Assembly: GCA_905233895.1 (NCBI GenBank) | Contig: CAJOFL010000001.1 | Coordinates: 35,378 to 99,377, forward strand | Length of the DNA: 64,000 nucleotides | Source of the DNA: an uncultured Bacteroidales bacterium | GTDB lineage: Bacteria > Bacteroidota > Bacteroidia > Bacteroidales > P3 | Direction of reading: 5' to 3' | Shown here: in pieces, positions 50,026-58,948 of the stretch | Layout of the letters: each line of letters begins with the position of its first letter | Position numbering within the stretch: the stretch's first letter is position 1 | The notes under the pieces: model-generated | The model's input: only the letters and a program-made list of their open reading frames with translations | Told to the model about the DNA's origin: nothing | Databases searched by the model: none | Program-made: the position numbers and the translations under genes

Positions 50026-50819
50026 TCGCAGAGGACATAGAGGTCGTCGCGTTGGTTGAGGAAGAGTATCGGAACGGTGCTTTGCTTCAGCAGACGCAGC
50101 TCTTGAGGCCCGGCCACGAGGTCTCCCAAGTCGCGGTCGCGCTTGTCTGTAGTTATCGCCACAAGAAGCGAGGATTCGGGCGTTAGGAGTGAGGAGTTGA
50201 CAAGCGTAAGGTCGGGTGAGTGGAAGTTGGATGCGGGGATAATTTCCGTGGTGTAGTCTACTCCCAGCGAGCGGTACATCTTCTGGGTGAATTGTAGGTT
50301 GTTGCGTAGCTTCTCGCGGAAGCCGGCATCGCGGTAGTCGGGTGTGACGACGTTCAGTTTACTTCCGAAGAACCGCACCATATACGAGGCCCATATCAGT
50401 TTTTCTTTGCTTTCCCGCCGATGGTCGAGTGAGAAGAATGTTGCCTGCGGCCACTGGTTACTGGTTCCTGGTAACTGGCAACTGGTAACTAAATACGCAA
50501 TCTTGCAGTCGGCGAAGGTTCGGAGCAGGGTGTTGGGATTAGTGATGCTGGAGCGCGGCGCCTCACGATTGAGGGCGGTGACGGCCAGTACTCCGCCGAA
50601 GGCGGTAGGCAGCCCGTCGATGGCTGTCTTCCAATCGCCGCGGAGACCTATGTAGGGATGGCCGAAACGGGTGATCCAGTCGTTATCGCCGTCGGCCGAC
50701 ACGTTGAGCACAATGATACCCTTGCCCAACCGGTTGGCGCAGTGGCGGGCCATTGGCAGCACGATGTTGGCATCGTCCTCGCGTTCGAGGCAGGCAATTA
50801 CGAACTGGTCTTTCTTCAT
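50022..50819 (-). CDS. UspA-like (universal stress domain) protein with repeat-derived segments
   Basis: The 265-residue protein has two weak Usp-like halves: residues 1-130 (MKKDQFVIACLE, IIVLNVSADGDNDWI) and 135-265 (LIWASYMVRFFGSKLNVVT, STVPILFLN). Ile/Val-rich strands and the final VPILFL match tandem UspA proteins, but the ATP-binding GxxG is not clear. Two internal segments come from tandem repeats: residues 109-122 (YLVTSCQLPGTSNQ, heptamer array 50454-50495) and about 206-217 (VNSSLLTPESSL, array 50168-50202). A stress role is only a guess. Confidence 0.6.
   Translation of the reverse strand: MKKDQFVIACLEREDDANIVLPMARHCANRLGKGIIVLNVSADGDNDWITRFGHPYIGLRGDWKTAIDGLPTAFGGVLAVTALNREAPRSSITNPNTLLRTFADCKIAYLVTSCQLPGTSNQWPQATFFSLDHRRESKEKLIWASYMVRFFGSKLNVVTPDYRDAGFREKLRNNLQFTQKMYRSLGVDYTTEIIPASNFHSPDLTLVNSSLLTPESSLLVAITTDKRDRDLGDLVAGPQELRLLKQSTVPILFLNQRDDLYVLCD
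50168..50202. repeat. Heptamer array (GTTAGGA/GTGAGGA type) inside the UspA-like gene
   Basis: Units read GCGAGGA, TTCGGGC, GTTAGGA, GTGAGGA, GTTGACA, with weak conservation. It falls in the coding region for VNSSLLTPESSL. This is the least regular of the arrays. Confidence 0.5.
50454..50495. repeat. Heptamer array (ACTGGTT type) inside the UspA-like gene
   Basis: Units read ACTGGTT, ACTGGTT, CCTGGTA, ACTGGCA, ACTGGTA, ACTAAAT. It is read in frame and encodes SCQLPGTSNQ. The unit is the same as in module (c) of the two composite elements (11291 and 46205). Confidence 0.75.
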
Positions 50820-50823
50820 TGGT

Positions 50824-50847
50824 CGTTGATACGTTAATACGTTGATT
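50824..50847. repeat. Octamer array (CGTTGATA type)
   Basis: Three 8-mers, CGTTGATA, CGTTAATA, CGTTGATT, lie in the short gap upstream of the UspA-like gene and downstream of the T9SS cargo gene on the minus strand. The CGTTAAT unit resembles that at 60715. Confidence 0.65.
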
Positions 50848-50858
50848 CCTCTTAGAAT

Positions 50859-53800
50859 TTATCTTATCAGGGTTATGTCGCCTTTGAAGTCGTTCTCGAG
50901 GTCGGCGTGGCAACGGATATGACAGGTATAGGTGTAGACACCAGGCATGCAGATATTGCCGCGATAGGTTCCATCCCAGCACTGGGTGGGGTCGTCGCTC
51001 TCATAAACCCGCTCGCCCCAGCGGTTGAAGATGGCGATATGGAACTCCAGTATTTCATCGGTATTGAAGCATACGCGGTCGTTCACCCCGTCGCCGTTTG
51101 GTGTGAAGGCGTTGGGGATGGTGAAGAGCGGTGCGCCGCAGATGACGGTGCTGCAATGGAGGCATACGGTATCCTGTGCCGAGCAGCCGTTCTGTGTGGT
51201 GGCAGTGACGGTGTAGCACACAGCGGTGTCGGATGGTGTTGCAATGGGGTCGGCTGCAGTGGGCCGGTCGATGTCGGCAGCCGGACTCCAGATGAAACTT
51301 ACTCCCTCGGCTCCTTCGGCTGTCACATGTAGCCCAACGCTCTCGCCGAGGTATATCTGGTAACTGTCGGCCCATGCGTTGAGGCTGCTGTCGAGCTGCC
51401 GGTCGCGCAGGATGGCAGTGGTGTCGGAGATGGGGCAGCCTTCGGTGGTGACGAGGTCGGTGATATAGGTACCCTCGCAGAGGCCCTCCATAATGGTGTC
51501 GAGGTAGGGTGTCTCCGGTATGCCGCTGAAGTTGTACTGTATGTGAATCCATCCGGTGCAGCTGTCAGTGCAGAGCGGGGTGGAGGTCTCCTTTGTGTAG
51601 CGGGGCGGTTCGGGATTGCGGAGGGTGAAGCCCTGCTCGTAGGTGCAGCCATAGCCGGTCAGCACAACGCTGTAGTTGCCACCCGCCATTTGCTCGAACA
51701 GCAGGTTGCCGCCGTCGAAGCGCCATGGTACCGCAGGCGTTATGTTGATATTGATGGAGTCGGGGTCGATGCCGCTACCGAGGCGGAAAAGGGCGCTTCC
51801 ATCGGCCGAATCGTGGCAGGAGACCGCGGTGAGGCTGTAGGAGGCTATGAGGTTGTGTGTCTGCACCACGAAGGTGTCAATCTGGGTGCAGCCGGTGGCG
51901 TTTATGCGGAGGATGTAGGTTCCTTCGTTATGTACCCAGGGGTTGGCCACGGTGGGGTCGCTCACTTCGCCGCTGAGCCATACGTAGGTGGCGCCCAGTT
52001 GAGGCTGTGGTCCAATCTGTATGTCGGCGCCGTTGCACGAGAGGCGCGGCTGCTGCAGGCTTCCGGTCTGCGAAAGCACCTGTACGGTATGCCGTTGGGT
52101 GTCGGCTTCGGAGCATCCGCCAGGCATCGAGGCGATGAGTGTGATGGTGTAGATACCGCCGGCGGTATAGGTGTGCGTTGGGTTGCGTTGGGTCGAGGTG
52201 GTGCCGTCGCCGAAGTTCCAGAGGTAGGAGGTTCCGCGGCCGGTGTTCTGGAACTGGATGGTATAAGGGGCGCATCCCGTCTCGGGGGGTATGAATTCGG
52301 CCACAGGGAAGTCGTCGGTTACCTCGAAGCGGAACACGGCATTGTTGCAGTTCGAGGCGCGGTTGCTGTCGCTCCAAGCGTTGGCGCTGGTGGGAAATCC
52401 GTTGGTGCCGCCGCACGAGGCGCATACCGACTGGTAGAGTGTTCCCAGCCGGTCGAATCGCGAGGTGCCGCCATCCACGTGGTCGCCGCCGCCGTGGGTG
52501 CTGCTGCCTTGGTGCAACTCGCCGAAGAAGGTGGCGTATTCCAGGTTGTTGGCGTTGGCATCGAGGCTTATGATGTAGAAGTCCTGCCCGTCGGTCGAGT
52601 CCTGGTAGGCGTCGGGGGTGGTCTCCATTCCGTGGGTGCCTTGGGTGTACCACTGCACTCCGTTGTAGCCCACGAAGTCGCGCCCCCATCCGGCGGCGTA
52701 GACGCGATTGCAGATATCTGCAGCGAAGGCGGTGGGCGAGAGGTTGACGCGCCCTCCGGTGCCAAACACGGTGCTCCAGCGGAGGCCGGAGAGGTCGGGC
52801 AGCATGCGCACCAGAAGCATGCCGGCACCGTAGACGCTATATCCAGCGTTGTAAATCATGGTGTTGCCGGTGGCCTTGGTCTGGCCGAAGAGGAACACCT
52901 CGTCGTGGCGGCCAGTGCGGACGAAATAGAGTTGGTCGTAGAATCGGGAGCCGAGCAGGCTGGAGGCCATGAGGCGACTTCCGTCGCTGCTGAGCTTGCT
53001 GACGAATCCGTCGGCCGAACCGCCGCCATAGGAGGCCTGGTAGGCGCCCGCGGTGGTGGGGAAGTTGTTGCTCGACGTGCCGCCGCAGACGACAAGGTTG
53101 TAGGCCGAGTCGAGGTCGATGCTGTAGACGGCGTCGTCGCCCACACCGCCGAGGTAGGTGCACCACAGCATGTTGCGTAGGTTGTGGTCGAGTTTGAACA
53201 CCACGCCGTCCTGCCCGTAACTCCAGTTGTGCTGCACGGCGCCTGAGGTGGTGGGGAAGTTGGTGCTCTCGGTGGTGGTGCCTATGTATACGTTGTTGAG
53301 GTTGTCGGTGATAATCTCGCCGCGGGCACCGTCGCCGTAGTTGTAGTAGAGCGAGTCGTTGCCGGACATGATAATCTGGTAGCTCTGGTTGTAGCGCTGG
53401 CGGTAGTTGAGACCGTCGTTGCCGCTTCCACCCACGTAGGTGGAGGCTTGCAGTTGGCAGCCGTCGGCCGAGAGGCGGCTCACGAAGATGTCGCTTCCGT
53501 TGGGGAATCTCATAGTAAAGGGCGCTTCCGCCGCCGTGGATGGTCTGGAAGGCGCCGGCGGTCACGGGGAAGTTGGTGCTTCCGGTGGTGCCGAAGACGA
53601 GCAGTTGGTCGAATGCGTTGACGAAGAGGCTGTGCGGCATGTCGGCCTGCGAGCCTCCGAGGTAGGTGGCGAAGAGACGTTGGCTGCCGAGGGTGTCGAA
53701 CTTGAAGATGCCCACGTCGGCGTTGCCGTTGAAGGTGGTGTCGAGGGCGCCGAGCGAGGTGGGGTAGCCGATATTGAAGACCAGTCCGGCGGTGTAGGTG

Positions 53801-54606
53801 TTCTTGTGCGAATCGTAGGCCGCCGTGGTACCCCAGTTGTCGGCGGTGGAGCCGGTGTAGGTGGAGAACATGAGCACCGGGTCGATGATAAGATCGCGGC
53901 TGTGGTCGTAGTGGCCCACCTCCACAGTGGCCCGATAGCCATCCTTGGTGCGTTCCACGCGCCAGCGGCTCTTGCGTTCCTGCTGGTCGCCGGCACCGTA
54001 GGCTTGGTAGACGTAGGGTTTCGACTCGACGATATAGCGCACCGAGGTGCGGATTATCATGTTGCCGCTGCTTTCTTGCACCACGACGCCGTCGGTACCA
54101 TCATAGTCGAGCGCAATCTGCGAAGGGTCGGCGTCGGGATGGACGATGAAGTTGTATTTCAGGGCGTTGGCGGCAGTGTAAATCTCCATGTCGATACCGG
54201 GCCAGATGTCGCGGTAGCGCACCACCGAGTAGCTCTGCACTCCGGTGCGCCAGCGGGCTGGGTTATTCCCGAGGTAATAGTTTGAGTAGCCCGCCTGCCG
54301 GCCCTCGCCTTCGGGGGTGGCCCCGAGACTTCCGCTGAAGGACATGCGGTAGGCATGGTAGTGCGGCCGCTTAGGGTGCGGTGCGGGGTGGGTAACAGCT
54401 TCGCGAAGAACCACCGTCAGGCCGCTCTCCTCGAGGAAGAGGGCAGCGTTGTGCAGTTGTGCCTCGTAGCGTACGGCGGCATCCCACTGGCCAAGGTTTT
54501 CCGTGAAACTCACGGGGGCACCGAAGCCCAGCGTGTCATGCTCGTGACGGGCATACACGGGGTTGATTGCCAGTAGTATGGCCAGGATTGTCAGCAGCCG
54601 TTTCAT
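50859..54606 (-). CDS. T9SS type B cargo protein with SBBP propeller and PKD domain, single-base frameshift
   Basis: A single gene of about 1,248 residues once the frameshift at 53502-53505 is repaired. The N-terminal part (54606-53506) has a signal peptide MKRLLTILAILLAINPVYA and a DUF7948-type domain (ENLGQW, IWPGIDMEIYT). A series of SBBP propeller repeats (TYLGGSQADM, TYVGGSGNDG, TYLGGVGDDA) follows. The C-terminal frame continues the propeller and contains a PKD domain (YLWNFGDGTTSTQRNPTHTY) and the gliding-motility C-terminal T9SS type B sorting domain (NAFTPNGDGVND, FNRWGERVYES). It would be exported by the T9SS. The break could be an assembly error or real inactivation. Confidence 0.85.
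53502..53505. other. Frameshift site in the T9SS cargo gene (G4 run)
   Basis: The minus strand reads ATT CCCC AAC. With one C fewer the frame reads YYEIPNGSDIFVSR and joins the two open frames cleanly. A four-base homopolymer is a typical place for a sequencing or replication slip. Confidence 0.8.
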
Positions 54607-54631
54607 GCTTTTGCAGGTCTGGTTCCGACTG

Positions 54632-54639
54632 CAAAGATA
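54632..54639 (-). promoter_or_regulatory. Promoter -7 box for the T9SS cargo gene
   Basis: The minus strand reads TATCTTTG 25 bp upstream of the cargo start. The 372-bp spacer 54607-54978 also holds the 11-bp array at 54785; the remainder is AT-rich with long A/T runs near the tRNA and no recognised gene. Confidence 0.65.
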
Positions 54640-54784
54640 CGAACTTTTACTGAAAAACGAAAAATATTTTGCTTTTTGGTCTGAAAATTAATATGTTTGC
54701 AGTGTTGGACCAAACCATCAAGCGTAATCTGACCATTAATTGATAGAACGATAACAACGGCACCTCTCCAAGTAGTATAGGGTA

Positions 54785-54828
54785 GGCGTTGATCAGGCGT
54801 TGATCAGGCGTTGATCAGGCGAAGGTGG
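54785..54828. repeat. 11-bp tandem array, TGATCAACGCC type, copy 3 (inverted)
   Basis: Three GGCGTTGATCA units are followed by GGCGAAGGTGG. Reversed, the block is nearly identical to copy 1, including the flanking TACCCTA. Confidence 0.85.
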
Positions 54829-54978
54829 GTTTTAATGGCTGATAATCTGTAGGTTATGTGAATTTTAACATTATATAACATTGTAATACAGAGGTTTGGC
54901 TGTTTTTGGATTTTTTTTTTCAAAACGGCACAATAATATATTTTTTTCAGTGTTATTATGGTTGTCGAAAACGAATTT

Positions 54979-55052
54979 GGCCCCGTAGTTCAGCTGAATA
55001 GAACGTCGGATTCCGGTTCCGAAAGTCGTGGGTTTGAATCCCGCCGGGGTCA
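54979..55052 (+). tRNA. tRNA-Arg (anticodon CCG)
   Basis: The 74-nt cloverleaf has acceptor arms GGCCCCG/CGGGGTC, D stem GTTC/GAAC, anticodon stem TCGGA/TCCGA with loop TTCCGGT (anticodon CCG), and T stem GTGGG/CCCGC with loop TTTGAAT. The discriminator is A and the CCA end is not encoded. The CPBP protease gene starts five bases after the tRNA. Confidence 0.93.
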
Positions 55053-55056
55053 CAAA

Positions 55057-55917
55057 ATGAATAAATCCACCCACCCATTCATGCAACTTCTTGTCATGTT
55101 GGCTATTGCGCTTGGCATGACGTTGGTTGCCAGTATCTTCGTGTTATTGTTGCCTCTGATGGGTGTTCCCGTCACAACTCCCGCCGGCCTCCGTTGGGGC
55201 CAGGTAATCACCTCGTTGCTCGCATTTGCGGTGCCGGTGCTGGTGATGACCGCTATATATTATAAAGGTAGCGCGCGCGAGTACTATGGACTGGAAATAA
55301 GTGGCCGTACGTGGGGTGTGGCACTCGCTGGTGTAATGGCAATGCTGCTTGTGGTGCCTGTAAACGAGGTGCTTACGGAATGGAATGACTCGTGGGATCT
55401 CGGTGCCGTTGGCCGGATGCTCCGTTCAATACAGGAACAGACCGAGGGGGTGTTGGATACTTTGATGTCGGCCGATACGGTTGGAGGCCTCGTGGCCAAC
55501 CTTCTGGTGGTTGCGTTGACGGCCGCCGTGTGCGAGGAACTCTTCTTCCGTTGCGGCATACAGAACCTTCTTCAGCGCTGGTTCCGCAACCGCCATGCCG
55601 CCGTATGGGTGGCCGCTGCCGTTTTCAGCATCGCCCACGGCGAGCTGTTTTCGTTTGTTCCGCGCTTCGTTCTCGGCGTGTTGCTGGGCTACCTCTACGC
55701 CTATGGCCGTTCGCCGCTGCCCAATATGTTGGCCCATTTCGTCAACAATGCCATCGTGGTGGTTCTCTATTGGCTCGTGGCTCGCGGGGTGCTCGACATC
55801 GACCCTGAGGCGCCGTTGCGTTTCCCCTGGCCGCTGACCGTCGGATGCACCATTGCCGCCGTCGCCGTGATGTGGGTGACATTGAGTGGTAATAATCGAA
55901 AAAACAGCTCTGTATAA
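55057..55917 (+). CDS. CPBP-family intramembrane glutamic endopeptidase
   Basis: The start MNKSTHPFMQLLVML is just past the tRNA; an in-frame upstream ATG would fall before the tRNA and is rejected. The 286 residues have about eight membrane helices. The catalytic motif EELFFR lies in AVCEELFFRCG near residue 165, followed by FSIAHGELF and the third motif FVNNAIVV. The family includes CAAX-processing and bacteriocin-immunity type enzymes; the substrate here is unknown. It may be transcribed through the tRNA. Confidence 0.93.
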   Translation: MNKSTHPFMQLLVMLAIALGMTLVASIFVLLLPLMGVPVTTPAGLRWGQVITSLLAFAVPVLVMTAIYYKGSAREYYGLEISGRTWGVALAGVMAMLLVVPVNEVLTEWNDSWDLGAVGRMLRSIQEQTEGVLDTLMSADTVGGLVANLLVVALTAAVCEELFFRCGIQNLLQRWFRNRHAAVWVAAAVFSIAHGELFSFVPRFVLGVLLGYLYAYGRSPLPNMLAHFVNNAIVVVLYWLVARGVLDIDPEAPLRFPWPLTVGCTIAAVAVMWVTLSGNNRKNSSV

Positions 55918-56073
55918 CCGCCGTTTTACCCGTTTTCATCCCCTTCAAGGCTTCCTTGCCTTAAAAAAAATGTCAAAGCATAGCGTGTTGATTTATAATA
56001 TTTTATCACCTTTTTGAGTGTTAAAATATTCAGTATCTGAAAAAAAAATATCTTCCGTTTGAAAAAAAAGTAT

Positions 56074-56081
56074 TATTTTTG
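56074..56081 (+). promoter_or_regulatory. Promoter -7 box for the HU gene
   Basis: TATTTTTG (consensus TAnnTTTG) lies 51 bp upstream of the HU start within a very AT-rich spacer. A GTAACA ribosome-site-poor leader follows. A TTG at 56059 is too close (12 bp) to be a proper -33 box. Confidence 0.55.
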
Positions 56082-56132
56082 CACTCCGATTTTGTTTGAA
56101 ATACAGTTAATAACAATAAAAAAGTAACAAAA

Positions 56133-56417
56133 ATGACAAAGGCAGAAATCGTAGCTGAAATAGCTCAGAAAACCGGTATCGAGAAGGTCGCCATCCAGGC
56201 CACCGTTGAGGAATTCATGACCGCCATTAAGGAGAGCCTCTCCGAGGGTGAAAACGTCTATCTGCGTGGCTTCGGCAGTTTCATCGTGAAGAAACGTGCT
56301 GAGAAGACCGGCCGCAACATCAGCAAGAACACCACCATCATCATCCCCGCCCACAACATCCCCGCTTTCAAGCCCGCCAAGACTTTCATGCAGGATGTCA
56401 AAAAGAAAGTTAAATAA
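56133..56417 (+). CDS. hup: HU-family DNA-binding protein
   Basis: The 94 residues match HU/IHF. They start MTKAEIVAEIAQKTGIEK, have the helical dimer part to about residue 40 and the VYLRGFGSF strand. A beta-arm region follows (RNISKNTTIIIPAHNIPAFK) with the conserved Pro near residue 72 that kinks DNA. HU compacts and bends DNA. It is followed by a tiny basic protein gene after 16 bp. Confidence 0.96.
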   Translation: MTKAEIVAEIAQKTGIEKVAIQATVEEFMTAIKESLSEGENVYLRGFGSFIVKKRAEKTGRNISKNTTIIIPAHNIPAFKPAKTFMQDVKKKVK

Positions 56418-56433
56418 GTAAATTCGTTTAGAA

Positions 56434-56523
56434 ATGCCTAACGGAAAGAAGCACAAACGTCACAAAATGTCTACGCACAAGCGTAAAAAACGCCTGCGCA
56501 AAAATAGACATAAGAAGAAATAA
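56434..56523 (+). CDS. 29-residue basic protein, AURKAIP1/COX24 type (mS38-like)
   Basis: The small frame reads MPNGKKHKRHKMSTHKRKKR and continues with nine more residues (LRKNRHKKK), 29 residues in all. It is almost entirely Lys, Arg and His and resembles the short AURKAIP1/COX24 domain that ends mitoribosomal mS38 and occurs as a stand-alone ribosome-linked peptide in Bacteroidota. Its position, after HU and before a terminator, is typical. It falls below usual gene-length cut-offs. Membership of the small ribosomal subunit is inferred from the family. Confidence 0.8.
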   Translation: MPNGKKHKRHKMSTHKRKKRLRKNRHKKK

Positions 56524-56550
56524 GTAATTATTCCTTCTGCTTTTAAGACT

Positions 56551-56603
56551 AAAACAAATTACACACCCGTATCTGATACGCGGTATGTAATTTGTTTTTG
56601 TTT
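56551..56603 (+). terminator. Terminator hairpin after the HU transcript
   Basis: A long inverted repeat, ACAAATTACA with TGTAATTTGT, encloses a smaller stem CGTATC/GATACG with a one-base bulge and is followed by TTTTTG. The HU and 29-residue genes end upstream, and the RNase G gene starts 14 bp after it. Confidence 0.75.
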
Positions 56604-56616
56604 ACATCGCAACTAA

Positions 56617-58191
56617 ATGGAAAAAGAACTAATAATATCTTCCCAAGACGACGGCGTACAGATTGCCCTGCTGGAGGACAAGCGTCTTGTCGAACTTCAC
56701 AAGGAGAAGCCCTCATCGCAGTATGTGGTGGGCGACATTTTCTTTGGCAAGGTGAAGAAGATTATGCCGGGCCTCAACGCCGCCTTCGTGGATGTTGGTG
56801 GTGACAAGGAGGGCTTTATGCACTACCTCGACCTCGGCCTGGACTTCAACTCTGCAGCCAAGTATATGCGCCTGGCGATGAACGGCGGATTCTCTGCCGG
56901 CGAAGCCAACGGCGGTAACTCGCCCCTCGATAACTTTAAGATAGAGCCTGTGTTGGAGAAGGTTGGCAATTTTGCCAATGTGCTCAAGGTTGGCCAGCCC
57001 ATACTGGTGCAGGTTACCAAGGAACCCATCTCCACCAAAGGCCCGAAACTCTCGGGCGACCTCTCGATTGCCGGCCGCTACCTGGTGCTCGTCCCATTCT
57101 CGAACAAGGTCTCCGTGTCGCAGAAAATCAAGCGCGGCGATGAGCGCAACCGCCTGCGCCGACTGGTGCAGAGCATACGGCCGCAGAATTTCGGTATCAT
57201 CGTACGTACTGTGGCCGAAGGCAAATCGGTGGCCGAACTGGACACCGACCTGCGGCAGCTGATGGACAGCTGGCAGCGCATGACCGAGCGGCTGAAGCAT
57301 GTCGCCGGCCCAGAGCGCATATATGCCGAGCCGGGCGCCACTACCGCCGCCGTACGCGATCTGCTGACCGACGACTTCAACTTCATCCATACCGACAGCC
57401 CCGATATTTACAACGAATTGCGCGACTATCTTCATAGCATTGACCCCGAGAAGGAGGACATGGTGAAGCTCTACAAGATGGAGACCCCCATCTTCGAGCA
57501 GTTCGGTATCCAGCGCGACATCCGCCGGGCTTTCGGCCGTATCGTCACTATCCGCTCGGGCGTCTACCTCTATGTGGAACATACCGAGGCCATGCACGTC
57601 ATCGACGTCAACAGCGGCAACCATATCAAGGCCGGCACAGGTCAGGAGGACACCGCCCTGCAGGTGAACATTGAGAGCGGCATCGAGATTGCCCGTCAGA
57701 TGCGCCTGCGCGACATGGGTGGTATCATCATCGTAGACTTTATCGACATGGCTAAGGCGGAGAACCGCAAGAAACTGTTCGATGTGATGACCGAGGAGAT
57801 GAAGCGCGACAAGGCCCGCCACACCATATTGCCGCTCTCCAAGTTCGGCCTGATGCAGATTACGCGCCAGCGAGTGCGCCCCGCCGTCGAGGTCGACGTG
57901 CAGGAGAAGTGCCCCTTCTGCGACGGCACCGGCCATATCAAGCAGAGCCTCGTGGTGGTGGATGAGATTGAGTCGAACCTCAAATACATGTCCACCGCAC
58001 AGAACGAGCGCCGCCTGACCATCGTTACGCACCCCTACATCCATGCCTACCTCCGCCGTGGAGGGCTGCGCAGCATACGTTGGCAGTGGATGCGCCGCTA
58101 CCGCATGTGGCTCGACATACGCCAGTCGGAACGCTATGGCCTTCTGGAATACAAATACTTTAATGCCTCGGGCGATGAGATTTCCCTGTAA
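56617..58191 (+). CDS. rng: RNase E/G family ribonuclease
   Basis: The 524 residues have an S1-like domain split early (VGDIFFGKVKKIMPGLNAAFVDVG), the DNase I-like catalytic part with HVIDVNSGNH and IIIVDFIDM, and the zinc-link CPFCDGTG near the C-terminus. RNase G matures rRNA and turns over mRNA. No extended C-terminal scaffold is present, so RNase G rather than RNase E. It overlaps the GH25 gene by 17 bp. Confidence 0.94.
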   Translation: MEKELIISSQDDGVQIALLEDKRLVELHKEKPSSQYVVGDIFFGKVKKIMPGLNAAFVDVGGDKEGFMHYLDLGLDFNSAAKYMRLAMNGGFSAGEANGGNSPLDNFKIEPVLEKVGNFANVLKVGQPILVQVTKEPISTKGPKLSGDLSIAGRYLVLVPFSNKVSVSQKIKRGDERNRLRRLVQSIRPQNFGIIVRTVAEGKSVAELDTDLRQLMDSWQRMTERLKHVAGPERIYAEPGATTAAVRDLLTDDFNFIHTDSPDIYNELRDYLHSIDPEKEDMVKLYKMETPIFEQFGIQRDIRRAFGRIVTIRSGVYLYVEHTEAMHVIDVNSGNHIKAGTGQEDTALQVNIESGIEIARQMRLRDMGGIIIVDFIDMAKAENRKKLFDVMTEEMKRDKARHTILPLSKFGLMQITRQRVRPAVEVDVQEKCPFCDGTGHIKQSLVVVDEIESNLKYMSTAQNERRLTIVTHPYIHAYLRRGGLRSIRWQWMRRYRMWLDIRQSERYGLLEYKYFNASGDEISL

Positions 58192-58867
58192 GTTAATGGT
58201 GCTGATACTGTGCCTGTGCGGCATCGCCGCACAGGCACAGGTCCGCACTCGCGGCATCGACGTGTCGAAATACCAGGGCACCGTCAACTGGACCAAGGTG
58301 GCCAAGGACTCCACCATCAAGTTCGTCTATATCAAGGCCACTGAGGGCACCTCCATCCAGGACCCCATGTACCGCACCAATATCACCAAGGCCAAGAAGG
58401 CCGGTCTCCTTGTCGGCAGCTACCATCTCTACAGCAGCAAGACCACCGCCTATCAGCAGATGGGCAATATCCGCAAGGTTATCAAGAAGAGCGAGCAGGA
58501 CCTAGTGCCGGTGCTCGACATCGAGGGACACCACTCTGGCCGCCTCTACATGGAACGGGTCGACAAACTGCTGGAACTCATGGAGAAAGAGTATGGGGTC
58601 AAGCCCATAATCTACACTTCGGAGAAGGTCTACAAGTTGCATTTCTCAGGCAAGAAATACGCCAATTACCATATCTTTATAGCCAACTACCGTGGCTATC
58701 CCACCACGCGGTTCACCCTCTGGCAATATACCGAGACGGGTCATGTGAGCGGCATCAGCGGCTACGTAGACTTTATTCGCATCCACCGCAACCACTCGCT
58801 CTCCGACATCCGCATGCCCAAGCCCAAGAAAAAGCCCGCCGCTACCGCCACCACTCCCGCCACCTGA
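58175..58867 (+). CDS. GH25 family lysozyme/muramidase, secreted
   Basis: The start MRFPCKLMVLILCLCG gives a signal peptide cleaved near AQAQ; a later start (58196) is possible. The 230-residue precursor has the GH25 motifs GIDVSKYQG, FVYIKATEG, and the catalytic VLDIEGHH, then YTSEKVYK and FTLWQYTETG. GH25 enzymes cut the glycan strand of peptidoglycan. It starts 17 bp inside the rng 3' end. The C-terminal tail (KPKKKPAATATTPAT) is a Lys/Pro/Thr-rich linker-like end. Confidence 0.93.
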   Translation: MRFPCKLMVLILCLCGIAAQAQVRTRGIDVSKYQGTVNWTKVAKDSTIKFVYIKATEGTSIQDPMYRTNITKAKKAGLLVGSYHLYSSKTTAYQQMGNIRKVIKKSEQDLVPVLDIEGHHSGRLYMERVDKLLELMEKEYGVKPIIYTSEKVYKLHFSGKKYANYHIFIANYRGYPTTRFTLWQYTETGHVSGISGYVDFIRIHRNHSLSDIRMPKPKKKPAATATTPAT

Positions 58868-58883
58868 CGTTTCGTTTTTTATA

Positions 58884-58948
58884 GGTGCTGATAAGGCTTA
58901 TATAGGCGTTGATCAGGCGTTGGTCAGGCGTTGATCAGGCGAAGGTGG
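58884..58948. repeat. 11-bp tandem array, TGATCAACGCC type, copy 4 (inverted)
   Basis: After GGTGCTGATAA (11 bp) and GGCTTATATA (10 bp) come GGCGTTGATCA, GGCGTTGGTCA, GGCGTTGATCA and GGCGAAGGTGG. The unit order matches copy 3. It lies in the 307-bp spacer 58868-59174, which otherwise holds AT-rich sequence and the kamD promoter. Confidence 0.8.

Noticed and set aside
51543..53180. Long plus-strand open frame opposite the T9SS cargo gene
   Set aside because: Val/Gly/Ala-rich artefact of the GC-rich minus-strand gene with clear propeller and PKD domains.
54958..55056. Upstream start for the CPBP protease running through the tRNA
   Set aside because: It would translate the tRNA sequence; the ATG at 55057 gives a normal N-terminus.
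55940..55975. Hairpin AAGGC/GCCTT downstream of the CPBP gene as a terminator
   Set aside because: The run after the stem is A on the plus strand, and on the minus strand the T run precedes the stem, so it is not a standard terminator in either direction.
56713..58320. Long antisense open frame opposite rng
   Set aside because: The rng strand has clear RNase E/G motifs; the antisense has none.
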